64,000 nucleotides of DNA. Origin: Modestobacter italicus (GTDB lineage: Bacteria > Actinomycetota > Actinomycetes > Mycobacteriales > Geodermatophilaceae). The stretch spans positions 124,001 through 188,000 of the forward strand of contig NZ_JABGCJ010000004.1 of the NCBI RefSeq assembly GCF_019799965.1, given 5' to 3'. How positions within the stretch are numbered: position 1 is the first letter of the stretch; each line of letters starts with the position of its first letter. A program made the position numbers and the translations under genes. The notes beneath the pieces were generated by a model that did not search any database, was not told where the DNA came from, and saw nothing but the letters and a program-made list of their open reading frames with translations. Below, one piece after another: positions 1-7,771 of the stretch.

Positions 1-948
1 CTGGTCGGCCTGCTGGCCCTGGTCGCCGCGGCACTGGCCGCGGTGCTGGTGATCCGCCGCACGCTGCGACCGTTGGACCGGGTCGCGGCCACCGCGACCC
101 GGGTGTCGGAGCTGCCGCTGGCCACCGGCGAGGTGCGGCTGGCCGAGCGGGTCCCGCCGGAGGACACCGACCCGGGCACCGAGGTCGGCCAGGTCGGCAC
201 GGCGCTGAACCGGATGCTGGACCACGTGGAGGGCTCGCTGGCCGCCCGCCAGGAGTCCGAGACCCGGGTCCGGCAGTTCGTCGCCGACGCCAGCCACGAG
301 CTGCGCACCCCGCTGGCCTCGATCCGCGGCTACGCCGAGCTGGTCCGCCGGCAGGGGTCGGAGGTGTCGGCCGACGTCGGCCGGGCGATGGGCCGGGTCG
401 AGTCCGAGGCGCTGAGGATGTCCTCGCTGGTCGAGGAGCTGCTGCTGCTCGCCCGGCTGGACGCCGGCCGGGAGCTGGCGATGGCCGAGGTCGACCTGAC
501 CGCCCTGGTCGTGGACACCGTCAGCGACGCGCACGTGGCCGGCCCCGACCACCTCTGGCAGGTCGACCTGCCCGACGCCCCGGTGCTGGTGCCCGGCGAC
601 GCGGACCGGCTGCACCAGGTGCTGGCCAACCTGCTGGCCAACGTCCGCAGCCACACCGCGGCCGGCACCACGGCCACCACCCGGCTGCGGGCCGAGGACG
701 GCTGGGCGGTGCTGCAGGTCGTCGACGACGGGCCGGGCGTGCCGGCGGCCCTGCAGGCGCACGTGTTCGAGCGGTTCGCCCGCGGGGACGCCTCCCGCTC
801 CCGCACGGCCGGCAGCACCGGCCTGGGCCTGGCGATCGTGCACGCCGTCGTCGCCGCGCACGGCGGCACCGTCGAGCTGGCGAGCGAGCCGGGCCGCACG
901 GCGTTCACCGTCCGGCTGCCGCACGCCAGTCAGGACGACGTCGGCTGA
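1..948 (+). CDS. Sensor histidine kinase, C-terminal part (5' end outside window)
   Basis: This is the cytoplasmic half of a membrane sensor kinase that autophosphorylates on histidine and passes phosphate to a response regulator. The reading frame is open from base 1, so the sensor part lies upstream. The visible 315 residues begin with the end of a hydrophobic segment (about 1-18), followed by a HAMP linker (IRRTLRPLDRV). A HisKA dimerisation helix carries the phospho-acceptor in DASHELRTP (His about residue 99). A HATPase domain follows with N-box HQVLANLLANV, G1 box DDGPGVP and G2 box GSTGLGLAI. The architecture is that of the OmpR-partner kinases, such as actinobacterial TrcS/MtrB-like proteins. 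The response regulator gene is probably just upstream but cannot be seen. It ends three bases before the convergent gene at 952, so no separate terminator fits between them. Confidence 0.93.
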   Translation: MVGLLALVAAALAAVLVIRRTLRPLDRVAATATRVSELPLATGEVRLAERVPPEDTDPGTEVGQVGTALNRMLDHVEGSLAARQESETRVRQFVADASHELRTPLASIRGYAELVRRQGSEVSADVGRAMGRVESEALRMSSLVEELLLLARLDAGRELAMAEVDLTALVVDTVSDAHVAGPDHLWQVDLPDAPVLVPGDADRLHQVLANLLANVRSHTAAGTTATTRLRAEDGWAVLQVVDDGPGVPAALQAHVFERFARGDASRSRTAGSTGLGLAIVHAVVAAHGGTVELASEPGRTAFTVRLPHASQDDVG

Positions 949-951
949 GCG

Positions 952-2007
952 TCAGGCCACCGCGGAGTCGGCGGCCACCTGCTCGTAGACCTGGGCGTGC
1001 ACCCGGCGCACCGCGGCCCGCTGCTCGGCCCGCCAGCCGCGGTCGACCCGGGCCGGCGCCGGGCGGGTCAGCGCGGCGACCACCGCCGAGGTGAGCGACG
1101 CGGCGTCCAGCCCGTGCTGCGGGTCGTTGCCGTAGAGCACCACGTCGGACCACTGCTGGGCGTGCCAGCCCCCGGCCGGGACGACGAGCCGGGTGCCGGC
1201 GTCCCGGCACAGCTCCACCCAGCCCGAGTGGGTGCCGCTGCGACGGCCGAGCACGGCGACGTGCAGCTCCTGCAGGTGCCGCACCCAGGCGGCCGGGCCA
1301 CCCGGCCAGCTGCGGGCCAGCTCCAGCTCGCCGGCGTCGGCCAGCTCCGTGAGCTCGGGGAGGCGGGTGGCCAGGTCGACGTCGGGGTGCACGTCCACCC
1401 GCAGCCGGCCGCCGCCGGAGAGCGCGCCGGACAGCGTGGCCCGGACCAGCTCCAGCGGCTCGGGCACGTCCGGGCCCAGCCGGCCCAGGTGCAGCCCGAC
1501 CGACCGCGTCTCCCGGCCGATGCCCGGGGTCGGCTCGGCCAGCGACGGGTGGGCGGCCACGATCGCCGTCCGGCCGAAGCGGTCGGCGATCTCGTCGGCC
1601 GCGCCCGGGGTCAGGGTGAGCACCACCTCGGCGGTGGCCAGCAGCGCCCGCAGGTGCGCCCGGTGGCGGGTCCGGGCCGCACCGGGGTGGGTGCCGGTGT
1701 CCGCGCCCTCCAGCGTGTCCAGGTGGTGCACCGTGACGACCAGCGGGACGCCGGTGCGCCGGACCGCCATGGTCCAGGCGTCCATCTCCGGCACGGTGAG
1801 CGAGTCGTGGTCGCCGTGCAGGTGCAGCACGTCGATCTCGCCGGCGTGCTCGGTGAGGAACTCGGGGTCCAGCCACGGGCTCGGCGAGCCGGCCGGGCCC
1901 ACCCGCAGGACGGCCTCGGGCAGCACGGCGTCCACGTAGGCGCTGGCGAACGGCACGGTCGCCACCCGCAGCGGGCGCTGCGAGGGCTCGTCGGGCACTG
2001 CGGTCAC
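952..2007 (-). CDS. Glycosyltransferase-like protein (GT-B fold)
   Basis: A 351-residue cytoplasmic protein resembling GT-B glycosyltransferases, which move a sugar from a nucleotide donor. An N-terminal Rossmann-like half contains VDVLHLHGDHD-type residues near 58-68 (IDVLHLHGDHD) and LVVTVHHLD near 89-97, a pattern common in family 4 enzymes. The C-terminal half is more divergent, and I do not see a clear EX7E donor motif, so donor and acceptor cannot be named. GTG at 2007 is chosen because GGAGG lies 11 bases upstream and the conserved-looking sequence begins there. The open frame extends further upstream, but that part is Arg/Pro-rich and unlike a real N-terminus. The gene stands alone, convergent with the kinase and divergent from the gene at 2253. 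A remote or degenerate glycosyltransferase is the main alternative. Confidence 0.72.
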   Translation of the reverse strand: MTAVPDEPSQRPLRVATVPFASAYVDAVLPEAVLRVGPAGSPSPWLDPEFLTEHAGEIDVLHLHGDHDSLTVPEMDAWTMAVRRTGVPLVVTVHHLDTLEGADTGTHPGAARTRHRAHLRALLATAEVVLTLTPGAADEIADRFGRTAIVAAHPSLAEPTPGIGRETRSVGLHLGRLGPDVPEPLELVRATLSGALSGGGRLRVDVHPDVDLATRLPELTELADAGELELARSWPGGPAAWVRHLQELHVAVLGRRSGTHSGWVELCRDAGTRLVVPAGGWHAQQWSDVVLYGNDPQHGLDAASLTSAVVAALTRPAPARVDRGWRAEQRAAVRRVHAQVYEQVAADSAVA

Positions 2008-2252
2008 GCGGTCGTACGCCTCCTGCGCTCGAGCACTGCGACGCGGCAGGGGCGGTGCTCCTCGACGGGGTCTGGTCAGCCGATCTCCCCTACCCGGTGT
2101 AGTCGCTGTCGAACCGACAGGCAAGGAACCGCTCACCCGTGCGGGTGGCCCCCGGCGAGCGTGGTGCGTGCCCACCGGCCGCCGGGTCGGCTACGTTCCG
2201 CGCGGCCGACCCGTCCCCCGGGCGGTGGACCCGGGCACGAGGAGGCGGACCA

Positions 2253-3686
2253 GTGGACCAGCACGGCGAGCGGGGCCCGGCGGTGCTGCCCTCGGCGGCA
2301 GCGCCCGACCCGGTGCCGGCCGGACGGCGGCGACGCCCCCGCGGCCCGGTGCTGACCCTGGCTGCGCTGGTCGTGGTGCTGCTCGCCGGGGCCGTGCTGT
2401 TCCTCGTCCTGTCACTGCGTGAGGACCCGATCCGGTTCGGCGGCGACTACGTCGTCGACCCCGCGGGCACCCTCGCCGAGGCCGACCGCCGGCTGGCCGG
2501 CTACGTCTCAGACCGGAACGGGGTGCTGGCCGAGGACAGCCGCTGCTGGTTCGAGCGGGTCGACCCCGAGAGCGACGACGTGCAGCCCACCCTGCTCTGC
2601 GGCCCGGTGCTCTTCGTCGACGGCGACCCGGCGCGCAGCTGGCTGCGGTTCCCGCTCACCGCGGCCCCGACCGGTGGCGACGTCCGGCTCGCCGTCGCCG
2701 ACCTGCCCGTCGACCCCTCCCCCGAGCAGCTCGCCGACCCCGGCCTCCTCCGCCGGCCGGACGGCGGCAGCCCGCCCGACGGCTCGGGTGGCCTGCAGGT
2801 GCCGCCGCCGGCCCGGGCCGAACCGGGGTTCACCGCGGTCGGGCCCTTCCCGGGCGTCACCTACACCGCCCCCACCGGGCCCAGCCGGCTCTCCGGCCCG
2901 GCCGCCGCCGTCACCGTGACCGGGCTGGCCGCCCCCGACCGGATCGGCAGCGGCGACGCCGCCCGGCGCCCTGCCGAGGGCGAGCGCTTCCTCGCGGTCA
3001 CCTACGAGATCGCCGCCGGCGAGGGCCGGTCCGCGACCCCGCCGGCGCTCACCTACCAGGCCGAGGGCGCCGCGCCGGTCGCCGTCCCGGCCTCGGTGGT
3101 CGCGCCGGGCACCACGGTCGAGGCGGTCGTCTCGGTGCCCGCCGACGCCGGCGCGGCCGACCTCGTCGCCGTCGACGACGGCGTGGAGCAGCGGCTGTCC
3201 CTGCTGACCGGGGCGCCCGGGGAGGGCAACCTGCAGGTGCTGGCCCGGGAGAACCGGCAGCTGGGCCTGGACAGCAGCCGGCAGCTGCCCGGCACGCTGA
3301 GCGCGCCGGGTCGGGTGTCGGCCGAGTTCGACCTCACCGTCACCGTCTCCGGCGGCTCGCTGCAGTGGTTCGCCGGCCCGGACGGCGCCGACCGGCCGTC
3401 CGCCCCGGACCGGGCGCTGCTGGTGGTCGGCACCACCCTGACCGTCCCGGGGGTCCAGCCCGGGGCCCTGCCGCTGGAGCTGCTGTCGCTGCGGCTGGAC
3501 GACGGCACGGTGCTCCGGCCGGTCGACCTCGACGACTCCGCCGACCGCGTGCTGATCGCCTTCGACGTCCCGGCCGACCTGACCAGCGCGGACCTCGTCG
3601 TCAGCGGGTCGGTGACCACCGACGGGGTGACCGTCGACCTCGGCGCCGGGCGGCTGACCTTCCCGGTCACCCTGCCCGCCGGCTGA
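2253..3686 (+). CDS. Membrane-anchored extracytoplasmic protein, unknown function
   Basis: A 477-residue protein with a basic N-terminus (RRRRPR near 25-30), a single transmembrane helix at about 33-54 and a large extracytoplasmic region. The outer part is rich in Gly, Pro, Asp and Val with alternating hydrophobic residues, suggesting several beta-sandwich modules. The segment at about 225-330 resembles the small Ig-like domains seen in DUF4352-type proteins, but this is only a shape-level resemblance. GTG at 2253 is the start because GGAGG (2241-2245) sits seven bases upstream. A Pro/Gly-rich linker falls near residues 165-190. It is convergent with pcaC, leaving eight bases between stop codons. 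I do not recognise the family and infer no enzymatic role; a cell-envelope role is only suggested by topology. Confidence 0.8.
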   Translation: MDQHGERGPAVLPSAAAPDPVPAGRRRRPRGPVLTLAALVVVLLAGAVLFLVLSLREDPIRFGGDYVVDPAGTLAEADRRLAGYVSDRNGVLAEDSRCWFERVDPESDDVQPTLLCGPVLFVDGDPARSWLRFPLTAAPTGGDVRLAVADLPVDPSPEQLADPGLLRRPDGGSPPDGSGGLQVPPPARAEPGFTAVGPFPGVTYTAPTGPSRLSGPAAAVTVTGLAAPDRIGSGDAARRPAEGERFLAVTYEIAAGEGRSATPPALTYQAEGAAPVAVPASVVAPGTTVEAVVSVPADAGAADLVAVDDGVEQRLSLLTGAPGEGNLQVLARENRQLGLDSSRQLPGTLSAPGRVSAEFDLTVTVSGGSLQWFAGPDGADRPSAPDRALLVVGTTLTVPGVQPGALPLELLSLRLDDGTVLRPVDLDDSADRVLIAFDVPADLTSADLVVSGSVTTDGVTVDLGAGRLTFPVTLPAG

Positions 3687-3694
3687 GCGGGGCC

Positions 3695-4111
3695 TCAGCC
3701 CTCGGCGCGCAGCTCGGCCAGGATCGGCCGGGCCACCGCGAGCGCGTGGTTGGCCGCCGGCACCCCGGCGTAGACGGCGGTGTGCAGGCAGACCTCGGCG
3801 ATCTCGGCGTCGGTCAGACCGTTGCGCACCGCTGCCCGCACGTGCAGCGCGAACTCGTCCCAGTGCCGCAGCGAGGCGGTGATGGCCAGGGTGAGCATGC
3901 TGCGCTCCCGGCGGGCCAGCCCCGGCCGCTGCCACAGGTCGCCCCAGGCGACCCGGGTGATGAAGTCCTGGAAGTCCGCGGTCAGCGGGGTGACCGCGGC
4001 GACCGCCCGGTCGACGTGCGCGTCCCCGAGCACCTCGCGGCGCACCCGCATGCCGGCGGCGCGACGCTGCTCGTCGGTCTCCAGCGGTCCGGTCTCCAGC
4101 GGTTCGCTCAT
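3695..4111 (-). CDS. pcaC: 4-carboxymuconolactone decarboxylase
   Basis: Decarboxylates 4-carboxymuconolactone to 3-oxoadipate enol-lactone, the fourth ring-cleavage step of the protocatechuate pathway. The 138-residue product has the usual size and shows typical features: RRRRVLG-like start (RVRREVLGD at 22-30), a WGDLW segment at 56-60, RSMLTLA at 70-76, and the C-terminal EVCLHTAVYAGVPAA motif of this all-helical family at 107-121. It is the last gene of the pcaHGBDC set. Its ATG (4111-4109) overlaps the pcaD stop by four bases, so translation is probably coupled. In many actinobacteria this domain is fused to PcaD as PcaL; here the two are separate and pcaD comes first. Confidence 0.93.
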   Translation of the reverse strand: MSEPLETGPLETDEQRRAAGMRVRREVLGDAHVDRAVAAVTPLTADFQDFITRVAWGDLWQRPGLARRERSMLTLAITASLRHWDEFALHVRAAVRNGLTDAEIAEVCLHTAVYAGVPAANHALAVARPILAELRAEG

Positions 4112-4884
4112 GCGGTGCCTCCGGTGGCGTGGGCGATCAGCGCCCGGGTGACCTGCTCGGGCTGTTCCAGGTTGGCCAGGTGCGCAGCGGGGCTGAGGCT
4201 CAGCAGCCGGGCCCCGGGGACGCCCTCGGCGATCAGCCGCTGGTGCTCCGGCGGCAGCGCCTGGTCCTCGGCGCCGGAGACGACCAGCGTGGGCGTGGTG
4301 ATGCCGCCCAGGTCGGGGCGCTGGTCCATCCGCTCGATCGCGGCGCAGCAGCCGGCGTACCCCTCGTCGTCGGCCGCGGCGATCATCGCCTGCAGCCGGG
4401 CGACCAGGTCGGGGTGGGCCGCGGCGTGGGGCGGGGTGAGCCACCGGCCGACCACCGTCTCGGCGAGCACCGCGGTGCCCCGGGTGCGCGCCGTGTGCGC
4501 CCGCTCCCGCCAAGCGTCGGCGTTGCCGGTGTGCGCCGAGCTGCACAGCACGGCCAGGCTGGCCACCCGGTGCGGCTCGCGCACCGCCAGCCGCAGCCCC
4601 GTCATCCCCCCGATGGAGAGCCCGGCGACGTGCGCCCGCTCGACCCCGAGCCGGTCCAGCAGGGACACCACGTCGTCGGCCAGGTCGTCGATCGTGGCGT
4701 CCCCCGGCACGGCCGGCGACCGGCCGTGGCCCCGGGTGTCGTAGCGCACCACCCGGAACCGCTCGGCCAGCGCCGGCAGCTGCGGGTCCCACATCGTCAG
4801 GTCCGACCCGAGGGAGTTCGACAGCAGCAGCACCGGCGCGTCGGCCGGGCCCTCGACGACGGCGTGCACCTCGACGGCGGTCAC
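4108..4884 (-). CDS. pcaD: 3-oxoadipate enol-lactonase
   Basis: An alpha/beta hydrolase of 258 residues that hydrolyses 3-oxoadipate enol-lactone to 3-oxoadipate. The nucleophile elbow GLSIGG places Ser90. The likely acid and base are Asp207 in GAEDQALPP and His235 in SPAAHLANLEQP, completing the triad, and DTRGHGRS at 49-56 is typical of this subfamily. The start is GTG at 4884, preceded by GGGAGG with six to seven bases spacing; the open frame continues far upstream only as antisense to pcaB. The gene overlaps pcaB by GTGA upstream and pcaC by ATGA downstream, so the three are tightly coupled in one transcript. Other lactonases of the fold are possible, but the neighbourhood makes PcaD the clear assignment. 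Confidence 0.92.
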   Translation of the reverse strand: MTAVEVHAVVEGPADAPVLLLSNSLGSDLTMWDPQLPALAERFRVVRYDTRGHGRSPAVPGDATIDDLADDVVSLLDRLGVERAHVAGLSIGGMTGLRLAVREPHRVASLAVLCSSAHTGNADAWRERAHTARTRGTAVLAETVVGRWLTPPHAAAHPDLVARLQAMIAAADDEGYAGCCAAIERMDQRPDLGGITTPTLVVSGAEDQALPPEHQRLIAEGVPGARLLSLSPAAHLANLEQPEQVTRALIAHATGGTA

Positions 4885-6197
4885 GGGTGTCCTCCCTGGA
4901 CGGCGACGGTGTGGGCGGCGAGGGCGGCGTCGGTCTGGGCGCCGGCCTCCCCGACGTCGGGGGCGCTGTCGGCGACCAGTGCCGCCCCGTCGACGTCGGC
5001 GCGCTCGAGCACGACGTCGGCCAGCGGGCGGCCCGCGGCGGTGGCCTCCCGGACGGCGGCGGCCGCCGCGTCGTGCGCAGCGTCCGCCCCCAGTGCCGGG
5101 GTGAGCGCCTCGGCCAGCGCGCCGGCCAGCTGCGGGTCGCCCGCGGCGGCGACGGTGCCGGCCATCCGGTCGGTGTCCAGCCGCAGCGAGGCCAGGCACT
5201 CGGTCAGCCACGCGGCCGCCGAACCGACCGTGCCCAGCAGGTCGGTCAGCGTCGGCCACTCCGCGTGCCAGGTGCCCGCGCCGCGCTCGTGCTCCTGCTC
5301 CATCGCGGCGAACAGCGTCGCCACCATCCCGGGTGCCCGCCGGGCGCAGGCCCGGGCCGAGATCGCGGCCACCGGATTGGCCTTGTGCGGCATCGCCGAG
5401 GAGCCGCCGCGGCCCTCGGCGACCTCGGTCACCTCGGCGACCTCGCTCTGGGCCAGCAGGACGACGTCCAGCGCGATGGTCGCCACCACCCCGGCGGCCG
5501 CGCCGAGCACCCCGGCCACGTCGGCGATCGGCAGCCGGACGGTGAACCACGGGACGTCGGTGCTGGCCAGCCCCAGCTCGGCGGCCAGCTCGCGGCGCAG
5601 GTCGACCCCGGAACCGGCGCTCGCGGCCAGCGTGCCGACCGCACCGCCGAACTGCACCGGCAGCCCGGCCGACACCGCGGCGATCCGGCTGCGGACGCCG
5701 TCCAGGCCGGCCAGCCAGGTGGCGGCCTTGAGCCCCATCGTCACCGGCAGAGCCTGCTGCAGCAGCGTGCGGCCGATCAGCACGTCGTCCCGGTGCTCGG
5801 CGGCCAGCCGGGCGCAGGCGGTCGCCGCCTCGGCCAGCGCCTGGTCGATCAGCTGCAGGCCGCGGCGGGCCAGGAGCATCGCCGCGGTGTCCACGACGTC
5901 CTGGCTGGTGGCGCCGGGGTGCACCGCCCGGGCCGCGTGCGGGCCGACGGCGTCGCGCAGCGCCCGCACCAACGGTGGCACGGGGTTGCCGGCGTCGCCG
6001 GCGTGCCGGTGCACGGTGGCCAGGTCCAGCCGGGCCGGGTCGGCACAGGCACGGCTGACCTCCTCGGCCGCCGTGCCGGCCACCAGGCCCACCCGGGCGG
6101 CGGCCCGGGCGAGCGCGCCCTCCACCTCCAGCAGGGCGACCAGCCAGGCGTCCCCGGCCGGCACCGGGCCGCGGGCGAACGTCGCGTCGAGGATCAC
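4881..6197 (-). CDS. pcaB: 3-carboxy-cis,cis-muconate cycloisomerase
   Basis: A 438-residue member of the fumarase/aspartase superfamily that lactonises 3-carboxy-cis,cis-muconate to 4-carboxymuconolactone. The superfamily signature GSSAMPHKANP lies at 265-275, and HPGATSQDVVDTA at about 93-105 is the conserved substrate-binding stretch typical of the CMLE group. The C-terminal tail, residues about 330-438, is Ala-rich. It starts at ATG 6197, 25 bases after pcaG ends, and its stop overlaps the pcaD GTG. The order in the transcript (dioxygenase, cycloisomerase, lactonase, decarboxylase) does not match reaction order exactly, because pcaD precedes pcaC. Adenylosuccinate lyase is a homologue but is accounted for separately at 33013-34320. 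Confidence 0.93.
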   Translation of the reverse strand: MILDATFARGPVPAGDAWLVALLEVEGALARAAARVGLVAGTAAEEVSRACADPARLDLATVHRHAGDAGNPVPPLVRALRDAVGPHAARAVHPGATSQDVVDTAAMLLARRGLQLIDQALAEAATACARLAAEHRDDVLIGRTLLQQALPVTMGLKAATWLAGLDGVRSRIAAVSAGLPVQFGGAVGTLAASAGSGVDLRRELAAELGLASTDVPWFTVRLPIADVAGVLGAAAGVVATIALDVVLLAQSEVAEVTEVAEGRGGSSAMPHKANPVAAISARACARRAPGMVATLFAAMEQEHERGAGTWHAEWPTLTDLLGTVGSAAAWLTECLASLRLDTDRMAGTVAAAGDPQLAGALAEALTPALGADAAHDAAAAAVREATAAGRPLADVVLERADVDGAALVADSAPDVGEAGAQTDAALAAHTVAVQGGHP

Positions 6198-6222
6198 GCG
6201 GCCATCCTGTCGGGTCGGTCGC

Positions 6223-6891
6223 TCACACCGCGAAGAAGACCGTCTCGCGATCCCCCTGCAGGCGGATGTCCAGCCAGTAGCCGTCCTCGCTGGGCTGCGC
6301 GACGAGCGTGGCGCGGGAGGCGTCGTCGGGGAGGCCGCGCAGCACGACGTCCTCGGCGTTGGCCGCCGCCTCGTCGGCGAAGTAGACCCGGGTGACCAGC
6401 CGGTCCAGCAGGCCGCGGGCGAACACCGAGACGTCGACGTGCGGCGCCTGCCAGCCGCCCTCGCCGTCGGGCACCCGGCCGGGCTTGAGGGTCAGCACCC
6501 CGTACTCACCGTGCGGCTCGACGGTGTGCGACCGGCCCAGCCCGCGGAAGCCGGGGAACCGGCGCTCGCCGGCCGGGGCGTCGGGGTGGTCGAACAGCCC
6601 GTCCGGGTCGGCCTGCCAGGTCTCGATCATCGCGTCGGGCACGAGGTCGCCGTTGCCGTCGTACACCCGGCCGCGCAGCCAGATGGCGCCCTCCGTGCCC
6701 TCCGGGACGGCGTACGGCCCGTCCTCCCAGGTCAGGCCGATGGCCAGGTAGGGCCCCACCGTGGAGCTCGGGGTGGTGCCCAGCCGGAACGGCTCGTCGA
6801 GGAAGCCGCTGCCGCGCCGGGGGGTGCCCGGACGGCGGTCGTTGGTCCCGTCGGCGGACCGGACCAGCGGGGACGGGTGCTCGGTGCTCAT
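6223..6891 (-). CDS. pcaG: Protocatechuate 3,4-dioxygenase, alpha subunit
   Basis: The non-iron-binding subunit of the intradiol dioxygenase that opens protocatechuate between C3 and C4 to give 3-carboxy-cis,cis-muconate. The 222-residue product carries the intradiol beta-sandwich (TTPSSTVGPYLAIG near 39-52, GRVYDGNGDLVPDAMIETWQAD-type core) and lacks the full Tyr/Tyr/His/His iron set, having APHVDVSVFARG where the beta subunit has HIHFSLFG. Its ATG at 6891 overlaps by four bases the stop of a 15-codon open frame that fills the space after pcaH, and GGAGG inside that frame is its ribosome binding site. It is about 20 residues longer than typical because of a charged N-terminal extension. Confidence 0.93.
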   Translation of the reverse strand: MSTEHPSPLVRSADGTNDRRPGTPRRGSGFLDEPFRLGTTPSSTVGPYLAIGLTWEDGPYAVPEGTEGAIWLRGRVYDGNGDLVPDAMIETWQADPDGLFDHPDAPAGERRFPGFRGLGRSHTVEPHGEYGVLTLKPGRVPDGEGGWQAPHVDVSVFARGLLDRLVTRVYFADEAAANAEDVVLRGLPDDASRATLVAQPSEDGYWLDIRLQGDRETVFFAV

Positions 6892-6935
6892 GCCACGACC
6901 TCCGCGCTGCCCCGCGCCTCGATCTGCTCCGTCAT
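6888..6935 (-). CDS. Putative 15-residue coupling micro-ORF between pcaH and pcaG
   Basis: Directly visible is a 15-codon frame, MTEQIEARGSAEVVA, that fills the gap between the two dioxygenase subunit genes exactly. Its ATG overlaps the pcaH stop (TGATG, 6937-6933) and its TGA overlaps the pcaG ATG (ATGA, 6891-6888). The Shine-Dalgarno GGAGG for pcaG lies within it. I infer a relay that keeps ribosomes on the mRNA so both subunits are made in equal amounts. It could equally be a chance frame, or a remnant of a longer pcaH or pcaG end. There is no evidence that the peptide itself does anything. Confidence 0.4.
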   Translation of the reverse strand: MTEQIEARGSAEVVA

Positions 6936-7702
6936 CACGCGACGTCCCCGTCGTCGTCGGTCTCGAACGGGGTCTGGTCCCGCCCGCGCAGCACGATGTC
7001 CCACCGGTAGGCCAGTGCCCAGTTGTCCTGGGTGCGCTCCAGGTCGAAGCGGCTGATCGCGCGGTGCCGCGCGTTCGGCGGGACGGAGTTGAAGATCGGG
7101 TCCTGGCCGAAGAGCGGGTCGTCCGGGAAGTACATCTGGGTGACCAGCCGCTGGGTGAAGGCCTGCCCGAAGAGGCTGAAGTGGATGTGCGCCGGCCGCC
7201 AGGCGTTGTGGTGGTTGCCCCACGGGTAGGCGCCGGGCTTGACGGTGGTGAACTCGTACCGGCCCAGGCCGTCGGTGACCACCCGGCCCAGCCCGTCGAA
7301 GTGGGGGTCCAGCGGCGCAGGCCAGTTGTCGACGACGTGCCGGTAGCGGCCGGCCGCGTTGGCCTGCCACACCTCGACCAGCGCGTGCGGCACCGGGCGG
7401 CCGTCGCTGTCGAGCACCCGGCCGTGGACGATGATCCGCTGCCCCTGGGCCTCGCCGCCCGAGCGCAGCGTGAGGTCGGCGTCGGCGGCGGTGACCCGGT
7501 CCTCGCCCAGCACCGGGCCGGTGACCTCGGTCAGCCGGTGCGGCAGGTCGACCGGGGTGCGCAGCGGCGCCCGCAGCGCGGTGCTCCGGTAGCCGGCGAA
7601 GGCGACCGGCGTGCGGCTCTCCTCGCGTTCGCGGAGGTAGCGCGGCACGGTCAGCGCGCTGTCCGACGCGGGGCGTGGCGCCCGAGGTGTGGTCCCGGTC
7701 AT
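6935..7702 (-). CDS. pcaH: Protocatechuate 3,4-dioxygenase, beta subunit
   Basis: The iron-bearing subunit of the protocatechuate dioxygenase. The expected non-haem Fe(III) ligands can be read as Tyr120 (GRYRH), Tyr159 (AYPWGN) and His172/His174 (PAHIHF) in a protein of 255 residues, close to the family's usual 230-250. The LVEVWQANAAGRYRH block is the intradiol signature. ATG at 7702 is preferred over an upstream TTG at 7738, since conserved sequence begins shortly after it, although no strong ribosome binding site precedes it. It is the first gene of the pcaHGBDC unit, divergent from the IclR regulator with 69 bases between them. An inverted repeat covers its start codon (see the operator entry). 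Confidence 0.94.
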   Translation of the reverse strand: MTGTTPRAPRPASDSALTVPRYLREREESRTPVAFAGYRSTALRAPLRTPVDLPHRLTEVTGPVLGEDRVTAADADLTLRSGGEAQGQRIIVHGRVLDSDGRPVPHALVEVWQANAAGRYRHVVDNWPAPLDPHFDGLGRVVTDGLGRYEFTTVKPGAYPWGNHHNAWRPAHIHFSLFGQAFTQRLVTQMYFPDDPLFGQDPIFNSVPPNARHRAISRFDLERTQDNWALAYRWDIVLRGRDQTPFETDDDGDVA

Positions 7703-7726
7703 GTCCGGGACCGTACGACCCGGGAC
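7691..7726. promoter_or_regulatory. Candidate PcaR operator over the pcaH start
   Basis: GGTCCCGG (7691-7698) and CCGGGACC (7705-7712) form a perfect 8-base inverted repeat with a six-base spacer that contains the pcaH start codon. A further half-site, CGGGAC, lies at 7721-7726, and the segment 7703-7726 is itself an imperfect palindrome around CGTACG. IclR-family regulators bind such repeats in the short divergent region between pathway and regulator. The position would let bound protein block pcaH initiation. Assignment to the adjacent IclR protein is inference. Confidence 0.45.
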
Positions 7727-7771
7727 TACGGTGCCCAAGCGAGGGCTTCCGCTGAGGGGAAGGCAGGCGAC

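Noticed and set aside
4129-7056. A plus-strand open frame of more than 900 codons opposite the pca genes
   Set aside because: It runs antisense to five clear pathway genes and encodes Arg/Ala/Gly-rich low-complexity sequence, as expected from very GC-rich codon use on the opposite strand.
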